A stretch of DNA of 16,216 nt from an uncultured bacterium (lineage in GTDB: Bacteria; Bacillota_I; Bacilli_A; RF39; UBA660), in the NCBI GenBank assembly GCA_905215145.1, contig CAJMOW010000015.1:1-16216 (forward strand). Direction: 5' to 3'. The position numbers and the translations under genes are program-made. Below are positions 1 to 6,613 of this stretch, piece by piece (the first letter of the stretch is position 1; each line of letters starts with the position of its first letter). The notes under the pieces are model-generated. The model saw only the letters and a list, made by a program, of their open reading frames with translations. It was not told the DNA's origin and searched no databases.

Positions 1-3
1 AAC

Positions 4-22
4 GGGACAAATAAGATACATT
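4..22 (+). repeat. 19-bp inverted repeat, left copy
   Basis: The sequence GGGACAAATAAGATACATT matches the reverse complement of 399-417 at 17 of 19 positions. The two copies face each other across the Xre-like gene. They could be ends of a small mobile unit or paired regulator sites. The rest of 1-56 shows no gene. Confidence 0.5.
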
Positions 23-58
23 GTGGTACAATTGATTTGGAGATTAACATCGTACTAT

Positions 59-88
59 AAAAAAGATTGAAATTGCAGTTTCAATCTT
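59..88 (-). terminator. Intrinsic terminator of the Xre-like gene
   Basis: A perfect 10-bp stem (63-72 with 79-88) and 6-nt loop are followed on the minus strand by a run of six T. It lies just after the stop codon of the gene ending at 103, so it ends that transcript. Confidence 0.8.
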
Positions 89-102
89 GTAATTAAGGAT
101 TA

Positions 103-354
103 TCACTCCTTCAAGAAATCATCTAGTGGTTTTTGATACAAAATACTAAACTTAATAAGTAGCTTCAAAGAACATGTTTTATTTAGATCGTCTTCTGATT
201 CAATTCTTCTCAAATAATCATAAGACATATCTAATATTTCTGCTACCTTTGAAAGTGCAATTCCACTTTCATGACGAAACTTCTTGATGTTTCTATATAT
301 GATTGGCATGTAATCCTTATTAAGTAATTGTTGAAGTTGATCTTCGTTTTTCAC
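103..354 (-). CDS. Small Xre-family HTH regulator
   Basis: An 83-residue protein consisting almost entirely of a lambda-repressor-like helix-turn-helix. Residues 31-53 read as the core HTH (ALSKVAEILDMSYDYLRRIE). It starts at GTG with GAGGTG placed 7 nt upstream, and ends before a clear intrinsic terminator, so it is a single-gene unit. It diverges from the four-gene cluster that begins at 595, and one copy of the 19-bp inverted repeat (399-417) lies in its promoter region. Small stand-alone Xre proteins of this kind usually control neighbouring accessory genes or themselves. DNA binding is well supported by the fold, but the target is inference. Confidence 0.8.
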   Translation of the reverse strand: MKNEDQLQQLLNKDYMPIIYRNIKKFRHESGIALSKVAEILDMSYDYLRRIESEDDLNKTCSLKLLIKFSILYQKPLDDFLKE

Positions 355-398
355 TTAAATCACCTCTTTTTATATTTTCCCATAAAAAGAGAAAAAAT

Positions 399-417
399 AA
401 TGTATCTTAATCGTCCC
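399..417 (-). repeat. 19-bp inverted repeat, right copy
   Basis: Read on the minus strand it is GGGACGATTAAGATACATT, differing from the copy at 4-22 at two positions. It lies 45 bp upstream of the Xre-like gene start, where an operator would be expected. Confidence 0.5.
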
Positions 418-427
418 AAATATGGTA

Positions 428-546
428 TCATTAAATTGAGGTGTTTATATACTAGACAATTTAATGACCAAAATAAGCAGTAGTAAATAATAGATTTTTG
501 TAATGCTTCAAACTTTAATTACACAAATCTTATATGACTACTGCTT
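428..546. other. Two consecutive long hairpins in the divergent region
   Basis: The first is an 11-bp perfect inverted repeat (428-438 with 457-467). The second is composite: an outer 10-bp arm pair (475-484 with 537-546) encloses a 13-bp inner pair with one mismatch (492-504 with 518-530) around a 13-nt loop. This 355-594 gap separates the Xre gene from the cluster at 595, and I saw no convincing sigma-A promoter in it. The structure could be a leader or attenuator, a small RNA, or a recombination site. Confidence 0.6.
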
Positions 547-594
547 TTATTATTTTAATCAAATTTAAAAATATTATGTGAAAGGGATGATGAT

Positions 595-975
595 ATGAAA
601 AAAAGATTAAAAAATTTTTTTAAATTAAATGTTGGGAAAAAAAATAAAATAAGAAAGGAGTTAATGCTAGGAATGTTAAATGCAAACAATTTTTGTATTG
701 CATATAATAAAAATCAAAATACAGAAATTTGGAATTATATGTTAAGCGAAGATAAAAACAATTTATTTGTTTATGATGAAAATGACATCACTATTTACGA
801 CGGGCTTGTTAAAGATGCACCAGATTACATATTTAGGTATGGAGAAATATTTTCAGTTGTTGCGTATGAAGATTTAAACTTAATAGACGGTATTATAAGT
901 AGAAAAAACTTTAATTTGTTAAATAATAAAAATACGTACCGAAAGGAGGAAAAATATTTATGTGGGCAAAAGTAG
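595..975 (+). CDS. Hypothetical protein, first gene of a four-gene orphan cluster
   Basis: A 126-residue protein I do not recognise. It has a basic N-terminus (about 20 residues rich in Lys and Asn), no signal peptide and no membrane segment, so it is probably cytosolic. The middle contains aromatic and acidic stretches such as DENDITIYDG. The start is supported by AAAGGGA 7 nt upstream. Its end overlaps the next gene by 16 bp, which suggests translational coupling. A cargo function in the accessory region is inference from context only. Confidence 0.65.
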   Translation: MKKRLKNFFKLNVGKKNKIRKELMLGMLNANNFCIAYNKNQNTEIWNYMLSEDKNNLFVYDENDITIYDGLVKDAPDYIFRYGEIFSVVAYEDLNLIDGIISRKNFNLLNNKNTYRKEEKYLCGQK

Positions 976-1403
976 AATTAAATAACGAGATGGTGGATAT
1001 TATAAATCACATAAAACAACATAATGAATCTTTTGAAGAAATAAAAAGTATGTTTTTTACTAAAGAACGTTTGAGTAAAGATTGTACCATAGCTGAAACA
1101 ATTAATTTAACATTAATATTTCAAGAAATAAAAAAATCAGCTATAGACAAGGTTTTACAAAATAAAGAACTAAACTTTCCTGAAGGATTTGTAATAGAAA
1201 GACTTATAGCAAAACATTTTAATGAAAAAATACCATCAGTTGAGGAACACTTTAAACAGATAAAAGAAGAATGTAGTTATAGTAAAAAAAGACAAGAAAA
1301 AAAATGTAAAAAAATATGTAAGATTTATAATAGTTTTTTAGACAAACTATTATTAAAGAGTGAATTATTTTTTAAAGGAGAAGAAAATGAAAGAAACAAC
1401 TAA
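960..1403 (+). CDS. Hypothetical protein, second gene of the orphan cluster
   Basis: A 147-residue, apparently all-helical soluble protein of no recognised family. The C-terminal third contains a strongly basic Lys/Cys segment (around residues 106-122, with KKCKKICK), which could bind nucleic acid or a membrane. That reading is a guess from composition. A near-consensus AAGGAGG lies 10 nt before the ATG, inside the end of the previous gene. The gene overlaps its upstream neighbour by 16 bp and its downstream neighbour by 17 bp, which makes a tight operon. Confidence 0.65.
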   Translation: MWAKVELNNEMVDIINHIKQHNESFEEIKSMFFTKERLSKDCTIAETINLTLIFQEIKKSAIDKVLQNKELNFPEGFVIERLIAKHFNEKIPSVEEHFKQIKEECSYSKKRQEKKCKKICKIYNSFLDKLLLKSELFFKGEENERNN

Positions 1404-1923
1404 AATAATAAATAATAACGGATACGAAAAAAACAGAAACGATATTAATAAGGAAAATACAATTATTATAAATAAAATTAAGAAAAAAAGGAGAAATAAA
1501 AAAATAACAATTAGTATTTTATTCGTCCTAATTACTATTTTAATTATAGCAGATATTTATGTACTTAAAAATAGAAACTGGATTTATAAATTGGATGGTG
1601 AAAGTGAAACATTTAAATCTACTAATTCCTTATTTGTTTATGATGGCAAAACATATTTTTTAATGATTGGTAATTTTGAAATTAAAAACCAGGATATTTT
1701 AAAAGAAGACATTGAATCAGTTAGACTAATGTGCAATGACAGATTAATAATAGGATCAAATACCTTTATTACTGGAATGGAAAGAGAAAATAAAGGATAT
1801 AATGAATTATTTCCAAAGGAAGTTGTCAATAACCTTAATGATTGGTACTACGAAATAAAATATAAAAGTGATGATGGCATTAAAACGGAAATATTAAAAA
1901 TCAATAATAAGGAAATCAGATGA
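1387..1923 (+). CDS. Single-pass membrane protein, third gene of the orphan cluster
   Basis: 178 residues from the ATG at 1387, chosen over the in-frame ATG at 1360 because AAAGGAG ends 6 nt before it. A polar N-terminal tail of about 38 residues ends in a very basic stretch (KKKRRNKK). One hydrophobic segment follows at about 39-59, then an external domain of roughly 118 residues that looks beta-rich. The positive-inside rule puts the N-terminus in the cytoplasm and the C-terminal domain outside the membrane. No family is recognised. It overlaps the previous gene by 17 bp and ends 7 bp before the next. It could be the membrane effector or anchor of the cluster, which is inference. Confidence 0.65.
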   Translation: MKETTKIINNNGYEKNRNDINKENTIIINKIKKKRRNKKITISILFVLITILIIADIYVLKNRNWIYKLDGESETFKSTNSLFVYDGKTYFLMIGNFEIKNQDILKEDIESVRLMCNDRLIIGSNTFITGMERENKGYNELFPKEVVNNLNDWYYEIKYKSDDGIKTEILKINNKEIR

Positions 1924-1930
1924 TAAAGTT

Positions 1931-2647
1931 ATGACATTAAATGAACGAAAAGAAGAAATAAAAGAAATCGCCCTTAATAATTATTCAAATGGAGCTTCAA
2001 TATATATGCTAGTAAATAATAATTATTTAGATCATATTATTAATAAAATTAACGATGAAAAAACATATCCAAATACACTATCAGTTGTAAAAAAAGGATA
2101 TTTAACAGGAAATGAACAATTTGTTGATGTATTAAATGAAACTCTATTCTATTTTAATTCATGTTTTTTGCCATTAGAACATAAAGAAACACATTTTGCC
2201 AACTTGTTAGAAAATTACATTCCACAATTTTTATTATGTAAAAAATATTGGGGCAATAATAAATACATTCCGTACTATAGAAAAAACATGCAAAAACTGA
2301 TTGCCAAAAATTTTTATGAAAACATTAAATATATATACGAAGATTATACTGACTTTTTTAATAATATTAATATAACAAACACATTAACACTAAATACTTC
2401 TGAAGAGTTAGAAAAAATAGTTACTCTTATGGAAGAATTTGTATGGTGCAATTGCAAATATAAACAATTTTCTTTAAGTTACCTTTTTACAAATCATAAA
2501 TGTTACGAAAAAAGCATAAAGAAAAGATACTTTAATAAAAAATTAGATGTAAAAAAAGTAGTATATAAAGACTACTGTATGCACTGGGAAATACTTATTA
2601 ACCAATACAAAAAAAACATAAATTATGTAAAAAAGTTTCTAAAATAA
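1931..2647 (+). CDS. Hypothetical protein, last gene of the orphan cluster
   Basis: A 238-residue soluble protein rich in Asn, Lys, Tyr and Cys, predicted mostly helical, with no recognised family. The ATG follows the previous stop by 7 bp. The nearest purine-rich site (AAGGA) is about 18 nt upstream, so translation probably depends on coupling to the gene before it. No in-frame start lies further upstream. Several His, Cys and Glu residues (for example LEHKETHFANLLENY and WCNCKYKQ) could suggest metal binding, but no catalytic signature is clear. The gene is followed at once by an intrinsic terminator. Confidence 0.65.
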   Translation: MTLNERKEEIKEIALNNYSNGASIYMLVNNNYLDHIINKINDEKTYPNTLSVVKKGYLTGNEQFVDVLNETLFYFNSCFLPLEHKETHFANLLENYIPQFLLCKKYWGNNKYIPYYRKNMQKLIAKNFYENIKYIYEDYTDFFNNINITNTLTLNTSEELEKIVTLMEEFVWCNCKYKQFSLSYLFTNHKCYEKSIKKRYFNKKLDVKKVVYKDYCMHWEILINQYKKNINYVKKFLK

Positions 2648-2670
2648 AAAAACTCATGATGAGTTTTTTT
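2646..2670. terminator. Bidirectional intrinsic terminator
   Basis: A 10-bp stem AAAAAAACTC/GAGTTTTTTT with loop ATGAT. The T tract on the plus strand serves the gene ending at 2647, and the A tract gives a T run for the minus-strand gene whose stop codon is at 2669-2671. Confidence 0.85.
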
Positions 2671-3673
2671 AATAATCCATTCTAAAAGATACTATTGCGT
2701 ACCAATAATTATTATATTCGTATACACTAGCTGCCATTGCAACAGTATGATCCCTTAACATTGTTGCATTATGTGAAGGACTATTCTTCCACGCAGTTAT
2801 AAAATCTACTCCTATTGAACCATTTCCTATTATCTCGCCAAAGCCATACCCAGCACCATCATGAGAATAATAAGTAGATAATTCTTTTGTCCTTTTATCA
2901 GCTTCTGCTTGTGCTTCAGCTGTAACTGGTAATTCATTCAATCCATTTGCTTTTCTATAAGCATTAATTTGCACAATATATGAATCAGAAACATCTTTTC
3001 TGTATCTTGCTGAAGGGGTTTCAGGTTTAGTAGTTGTTGTATTGTTTGATGATTTATTATTAGATATATTATTATCCTGTTTAATAACAGGTGTTGCCTT
3101 TTCTATCTCTTTTTTATAAACTGTTATTGTCGCTTTTTTAATAGTCTTATTTCCGTTTGCATCAGTTGCAATCACGTTAATATCATAGTCCCCTTCTTGA
3201 GTCAAATCATACTCACCATCTATTGTTATTTTAACTTCAGTTAAATCAGTTGCTTCAAAATATTTTATTAAGTCTACTTCTTCTGAAGTTTGTTCTATTT
3301 TAATATTTTCTTCAAAAGTGGTGAACTCTGGAGAAGTAGTATCAACTATTTTAATAATCACTTTTTTAGATACGTTTTTATGCACAATATTAATATTGTA
3401 ATCACCAACAGTAGGTTTATCATTGTTGATAACTAACTTTTTATCAACAATTTTAAAATCATCTGTCACAATTTTATATTCTGTTATATTCTTAATAGAA
3501 TCAGCATCTTTAATATAATTAGATACATCTGCACTTATTTCCTCTCCTAATTCATAAGTAAATTCTTCTTTTTTTAAAATAATTGTATTAGATTTTTTGT
3601 GTATTATAAATAATAATCCTACTAAAAATACAACTATTAAACAAATAATTACTAAAACTACTTTTTTCTTCAT
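2669..3673 (-). CDS. Membrane-anchored surface protein with Ig-like domains and a CAP (SCP/PR1) domain
   Basis: 334 residues. Residues 4-25 form an N-terminal signal anchor without a lipobox. Two Ig-like regions follow (about 30-110 and 112-187, the second ending in a typical ATDANGNKT turn). A Ser/Thr/Asn/Pro-rich linker spans about 195-222, and a C-terminal CAP domain spans about 229-334. The conserved CAP cavity residues appear as His271, Glu280 and His301, in YSHDG, GFGEIIGNG and SPSHNATML contexts. Bacterial YkwD-like CAP proteins are exported and often linked to the envelope or spores, but their activity is poorly defined. GGAGGAG lies 4 nt before the ATG. It is the last gene of the leftward train, after a hairpin at 3699-3722. 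Confidence 0.85.
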   Translation of the reverse strand: MKKKVVLVIICLIVVFLVGLLFIIHKKSNTIILKKEEFTYELGEEISADVSNYIKDADSIKNITEYKIVTDDFKIVDKKLVINNDKPTVGDYNINIVHKNVSKKVIIKIVDTTSPEFTTFEENIKIEQTSEEVDLIKYFEATDLTEVKITIDGEYDLTQEGDYDINVIATDANGNKTIKKATITVYKKEIEKATPVIKQDNNISNNKSSNNTTTTKPETPSARYRKDVSDSYIVQINAYRKANGLNELPVTAEAQAEADKRTKELSTYYSHDGAGYGFGEIIGNGSIGVDFITAWKNSPSHNATMLRDHTVAMAASVYEYNNYWYAIVSFRMDY

Positions 3674-3698
3674 TTTACTCCTCCAACTTCTTATGTCT

Positions 3699-3722
3699 TT
3701 AATGTGGAAAAATCCACATTAA
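3699..3722. repeat. Perfect 10-bp inverted repeat with AAAA loop
   Basis: The arms TTAATGTGGA and TCCACATTAA lie between the ArpU-like gene stop and the CAP-protein start. Neither strand has a T run after it, so it is not an ordinary terminator. It may be an operator or an intercistronic hairpin. Confidence 0.6.
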
Positions 3723-3735
3723 TAAATACTTCTAT

Positions 3736-4197
3736 TTAATCAAATTGAAAATGATATGTTTTCTCATATATAAACTCAACTTGATTTGAATAAACAGCAA
3801 GATAATAATACGCTCGTGCTTTATATCTTCTAACTGTTCTTTCATCTTTTTGGATTTTATTAGATATTTCTCTATCGCTTAATCCATAAAAACATTTCCA
3901 CTTTAAAAATTCACCAATAGTTTTATCCTTTTTTTGAATCTTCAACACATTACGGATATAACTTCCTGTTTGATCATCAATCCAAGATAAACGATCTAAC
4001 AATTTAACTTCTGAAGAATTGCCACCTTTCTTATTTTCTGAAAACATAACAAAACTTGCTGAATTAAATGGGGTGTTCATTGCTTGTTTTAATCTTTTTT
4101 CTACTAATGGTTGATATAGATCACAAATTTCCTTTCCGTTTTGTGATGTTCTATCCAAATCTATCTTTGATATTATTATATCATCAAATAGTTTCAT
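3736..4197 (-). CDS. ArpU-like / sigma-region-4-like transcriptional regulator
   Basis: 153 residues. The C-terminal part (about 103-135, GLSDREISNKIQKDERTVRRYK) is a clear helix-turn-helix of the sigma-70 region 4 type, as in phage ArpU-like late regulators that are common in Firmicutes phages and islands. The N-terminal 100 residues are helical and polar. The ATG shares one base with the stop of the cold-shock gene before it (TAATG), so the two are translationally coupled. It probably activates or modulates element genes. The family assignment rests on the HTH and context, not on a full-length match. Confidence 0.65.
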   Translation of the reverse strand: MKLFDDIIISKIDLDRTSQNGKEICDLYQPLVEKRLKQAMNTPFNSASFVMFSENKKGGNSSEVKLLDRLSWIDDQTGSYIRNVLKIQKKDKTIGEFLKWKCFYGLSDREISNKIQKDERTVRRYKARAYYYLAVYSNQVEFIYEKTYHFQFD

Positions 4198-4427
4198 TAT
4201 TCACTCTTTGTTTCGTCATTTTCTTCAGAAACTGAGATTTTGTGAACATTTACTGCTTTATTCATCTCTTCATCATAATCAAATTCTACTATATCATTTT
4301 CATCTAATGTTTTAAATCCTTTCATCACAATATCTGAAAAATGAACATATATATCTTGCTCCTTTTCACTTGATGATATGAATCCATATCCTTTCTCACT
4401 GCTAAACCATTTTACTTTTCCTTGCAT
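4197..4427 (-). CDS. Element-borne cold-shock-domain protein
   Basis: A 76-residue CspA-family protein. The RNA-binding motifs are present: KGYGFI at residues 12-17 (RNP1) and IYVHFS at 26-31 (RNP2). After the cold-shock domain comes an acidic tail ([10 protein letters not shown]) longer than in housekeeping CspA/CspB. Such proteins bind single-stranded RNA or DNA and can act as RNA chaperones or antiterminators. The gene lies between a membrane protein (16-bp overlap) and the ArpU-like regulator (1-bp overlap). AAAGGAAAG precedes the start. It is a different gene from the csp at 14787-14999. Confidence 0.92.
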   Translation of the reverse strand: MQGKVKWFSSEKGYGFISSSEKEQDIYVHFSDIVMKGFKTLDENDIVEFDYDEEMNKAVNVHKISVSEENDETKSE

Positions 4428-4909
4428 ATTTTCTTTCCTTTCTTTTCTTTTATTTCATTACTACCTACTGCTATATCATATAATCTATCAATTCTGTTTG
4501 TTAATTGATTGATTATAATCATTAAAACACTAAATACTACTAATAAATAAAAACTACTCATTAAACTTTTTAACGCTACAAAGTTATAAATTAACAATGC
4601 ACTAACAGGTAGAAATAACAAACCACTCACCAAAATACAGAAAATTTTATTTAATGAATATCTTTGTTTTCTACTTAAATATAGAACTACAAATAAAGTT
4701 ATAATAAAAGTGACAATATAAATATCTAAAATAAAATTTTTAAAATCAACATAACTTAACAATGTTAGTTCTTTTTCACAACAGATATATTTATCAAATA
4801 AGCAAAAGATACTATTTGTTGCTAATATTATAAAATAAAGTATTAACCCTAATATTAATAAGTATTTGATTACTTTTAATATTTTAGATAACTTATAATA
4901 ACTTCTCAT
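4412..4909 (-). CDS. Four-span membrane protein of unknown function
   Basis: 165 residues from the ATG at 4909, preceded by GAAGGAAA about 10 nt upstream. A longer in-frame TTG start at 4963 would add 18 polar residues but lacks a ribosome-binding site, so the start is uncertain. Four hydrophobic segments lie at about 13-36, 59-79, 88-112 and 118-136, with a short Cys-containing loop after the first and a basic C-terminal tail. No family is recognised. Its end overlaps the cold-shock gene by 16 bp. Possible roles include superinfection exclusion or envelope modification, but nothing in the sequence decides this. Confidence 0.65.
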   Translation of the reverse strand: MRSYYKLSKILKVIKYLLILGLILYFIILATNSIFCLFDKYICCEKELTLLSYVDFKNFILDIYIVTFIITLFVVLYLSRKQRYSLNKIFCILVSGLLFLPVSALLIYNFVALKSLMSSFYLLVVFSVLMIIINQLTNRIDRLYDIAVGSNEIKEKKGKKICKEK

Positions 4910-4980
4910 TCTTTTATTATTTCCTTCGTCACACCAATACTTCTCAGAACTTTCACTACACAAATCTTCATAAATTTGTT

Positions 4981-5331
4981 TTACTTTTTTAATACTGTTC
5001 CCTCCTTTTCTAATTCCAACGAAATGGATAAAGCTCTGTCTATTAGTTTCATAGTTTTCTCATCTAAAGTTTTAATATAAGAAATTATTTGCTCCTTTGA
5101 AATAGTTAAAACGCACTCGCATAATGCCATTTGATTTTTAGCTGTTATAACATGAACAGGTAAATGTGTTTTTTTGAGTTTAGTTGTTAATGGGACAACA
5201 ATGATTGTAGGAGAAAATGTATTTCCTAAATTATTTTGAACAACCAAACATGGACGTCTTCCAAACTGAACATGTGATGATGTATTTTTTAATTCCACAT
5301 CATATACCTTTCCTCTTCTAATTTCGTTCAT
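4981..5331 (-). CDS. MazF/PemK-family toxin-like endoribonuclease
   Basis: 116 residues with the full MazF/PemK fold signature: RRGKVYDVEL near the N-terminus, GRRPCLVVQNNLGN with the Arg expected in the active site (Arg26), SPTIIVVPLTTK with the expected Thr (Thr49), LPVHV, and a late strand matching the LLEQIRTI region of MazF. Family members cleave mRNA at short motifs. The catalytic residues look intact by comparison with Bacillus MazF. Its ATG overlaps the stop of the preceding gene by 4 bp (ATGA), typical of a toxin-antitoxin pair, but that partner is not a recognisable MazE or PemI. Confidence 0.85.
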   Translation of the reverse strand: MNEIRRGKVYDVELKNTSSHVQFGRRPCLVVQNNLGNTFSPTIIVVPLTTKLKKTHLPVHVITAKNQMALCECVLTISKEQIISYIKTLDEKTMKLIDRALSISLELEKEGTVLKK

Positions 5332-5594
5332 ATAAAATAACTCTTAACTACACATTCAATTTCTAAAATATAATAAGCATCACGAGGATATTTTACTTTT
5401 CTTCTGGGTTTATGAAACATATCATCATATACAATACGTAATATACAAGGATACCCCTCTTTTCTTAATAATTGTAAAATCTTTTCCCTTCCTAATTTTT
5501 TTACTATTTCTCTACCACAGCAACAGTTCCCATACTTTCTCAGATGATACAAAATCCATTTAGGAATGACAGTATTATCATCAGAAAATCTCAT
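5328..5594 (-). CDS. Small basic protein coupled to the MazF-like gene, candidate antitoxin
   Basis: 88 residues from the ATG at 5594, chosen because GGGAGGAG lies about 9 nt upstream. An in-frame ATG at 5612 has no ribosome-binding site and would put that GGAGG inside the coding region. The protein is basic, with a CCC cluster near residue 25 followed by a Lys/Arg-rich helix (GREIVKKLGREKILQLLRKEG). I see no AbrB-type MazE domain, ribbon-helix-helix or Xre domain. The 4-bp overlap with the toxin-like gene and its upstream position are those expected of an antitoxin, but this role is inference. Confidence 0.65.
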   Translation of the reverse strand: MRFSDDNTVIPKWILYHLRKYGNCCCGREIVKKLGREKILQLLRKEGYPCILRIVYDDMFHKPRRKVKYPRDAYYILEIECVVKSYFI

Positions 5595-5630
5595 AACAGT
5601 TGCTCCTCCCATAAAACTGATGAACTAAAT

Positions 5631-5813
5631 TTAAACTACCTTTATTAAATCTACTGCAAAGTCACTTCTGACATCAAAACATTTAACCTCATCAATACCA
5701 TCAAACAAGTAATAAATAGTATTATTACAAATCTTAATGATGGTAAGAAAATAGCCGTGATCTTCAGATAATGCATTATAAATACGATACCTTTCTTTTT
5801 CTTTAAAAATCAC
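5631..5813 (-). CDS. Small hypothetical protein
   Basis: 60 residues from the GTG at 5813. The GTG two codons upstream (5819) lies within the GAGGTG ribosome-binding site, so it is less likely. The product is short and beta-rich (KERYRIYN, YFLTIIKI, TIYYLFDG, EVKCFDV), with no signal peptide or recognised family. It is the first gene after the operator-bearing gap at 5820-6093 and 36 bp before the MazF-partner gene, so it opens that operon. Confidence 0.6.
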   Translation of the reverse strand: MIFKEKERYRIYNALSEDHGYFLTIIKICNNTIYYLFDGIDEVKCFDVRSDFAVDLIKVV

Positions 5814-5843
5814 TATCACCTCACTTTACTTTTTTAATACAAT

Positions 5844-5859
5844 GTTTACACTAGTAAAC
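5844..5859. promoter_or_regulatory. Operator copy 1
   Basis: GTTTACACTAGTAAAC, with half-sites GTTTAC and GTAAAC around ACTA. It is identical to copy 2 and differs at two positions from the copies flanking the repressor promoter. It lies about 30 bp before the small gene starting at 5813, inside its likely leader. Confidence 0.7.
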
Positions 5860-5932
5860 GATATGATTAAAAAAAATAAAATATATACTACTAGAAATTT
5901 ACTACATAAAAACACTTCAAATTACCTTCAGC

Positions 5933-5941
5933 ATTATACCA
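5933..5941 (-). promoter_or_regulatory. Extended -10 promoter for the leftward train
   Basis: On the minus strand this reads TGGTATAAT, a consensus -10 with the TGN extension. No good -35 is present at 17 bp, as is usual for extended -10 promoters or ones needing an activator. Operator copy 2 lies just upstream. Confidence 0.5.
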
Positions 5942-5968
5942 CACCACCTCCAAGCTACTTCCAAAGTC

Positions 5969-5984
5969 GTTTACACTAGTAAAC
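5969..5984. promoter_or_regulatory. Operator copy 2
   Basis: GTTTACACTAGTAAAC again, here within a wider dyad (AAAGT on the left, ACTTT on the right). It sits roughly 43-58 bp upstream of the start expected from the extended -10 at 5933-5941, a position used by activators. The rest of the 5820-6093 gap shows no gene. Confidence 0.7.
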
Positions 5985-6059
5985 ACTTTCTATTAAAATA
6001 ATAACCTTTATTTTTATAAAAGTCAATACCCTATTAAAAAAATCATATTCAAATAAATT

Positions 6060-6082
6060 GCTGTATAGTTTTTCTATACAGC
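6060..6082 (-). terminator. Terminator-like hairpin
   Basis: A perfect 9-bp stem GCTGTATAG/CTATACAGC with a 5-nt loop, just after the gene ending at 6094. The T run after it on the minus strand is weak (AATTTATTTG), so it may only pause or stabilise the transcript. Confidence 0.5.
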
Positions 6083-6093
6083 CGATACTCATT

Positions 6094-6393
6094 TCAATCC
6101 TTAATAGATTTAACATAATTTTCTAAATTAAATAATGTTTTATCCAGTTTGTCTTCGTCTTCAATTGAAATAGTACCGATAGTACCAATTAAATTAAATA
6201 ATTGTTCCATTTTTACTACCAAAGAATTACAATTCATTAAATCATTAATAGTTTTATTGTAATTTTCCTCTAACTTGTTTAATTCTTGTACAACGTATTT
6301 CATTACTTCACAAGGAATTTCTTTTCCCTCATTTAGATATTCATTTACTACTGCTAAAACTACTTCTACTTCATTTCTTTTTTCTTTGATCAT
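6094..6393 (-). CDS. Small helical hypothetical protein
   Basis: 99 residues, rich in Glu, Lys, Asn and Leu, probably a helical bundle or coiled coil (KYVVQELNKLEENYNKTIND). There is no membrane segment and no recognised family. AAAGGAAAG lies 5 nt before the ATG. It overlaps the preceding gene by 23 bp and is the second gene of the leftward operon controlled by the repressor-region promoter, a place where phages and islands put small early regulators. Confidence 0.7.
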   Translation of the reverse strand: MIKEKRNEVEVVLAVVNEYLNEGKEIPCEVMKYVVQELNKLEENYNKTINDLMNCNSLVVKMEQLFNLIGTIGTISIEDEDKLDKTLFNLENYVKSIKD

Positions 6394-6586
6394 ATATACT
6401 TTCCTTTCCCATAATTGGCACTACATTTAGTGATGTCTTATCCTTAAGTTTATTTAGACACACTTCTAATATCCGAATTGTAGATTCATCATCCAATTGG
6501 GTAGATAAAGTAAAATCTTTCTCACCTTCTACTACGAGAATTTTAATACTTTTTACTTGTCCTACTGAAGACTGTCGTTTATACAA
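6371..6586 (-). CDS. First gene of the leftward operon, hypothetical, possibly truncated by an in-frame TGA
   Basis: 71 residues from a TTG at 6586 with AGGTG 5 nt upstream. No in-frame ATG or GTG lies nearby. The protein has a beta-alpha look (SIKILVVEGEKDFTLSTQL, then a helix) and a basic end; no family is recognised. The same frame continues upstream through nine sense codons to a TGA at 6614-6616, and beyond that lies an ATG (6649) with a perfect AGGAGG. The gene may therefore be a downstream restart of a longer gene broken by one stop codon, or may be preceded by a coupled leader peptide. Confidence 0.6.
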   Translation of the reverse strand: MYKRQSSVGQVKSIKILVVEGEKDFTLSTQLDDESTIRILEVCLNKLKDKTSLNVVPIMGKESIYDQRKKK

Positions 6587-6613
6587 AATTTCACCTGCCT
6601 TCCTTACTATAAG

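Noticed and set aside
6572..6586. The protein start MYKRQ resembles the translation of the Nextera mosaic-end adapter seen in contaminated assemblies.
   Set aside because: The DNA differs from the adapter (TATAAACGACAG versus TATAAGAGACAG), and the frame continues normally on both sides.
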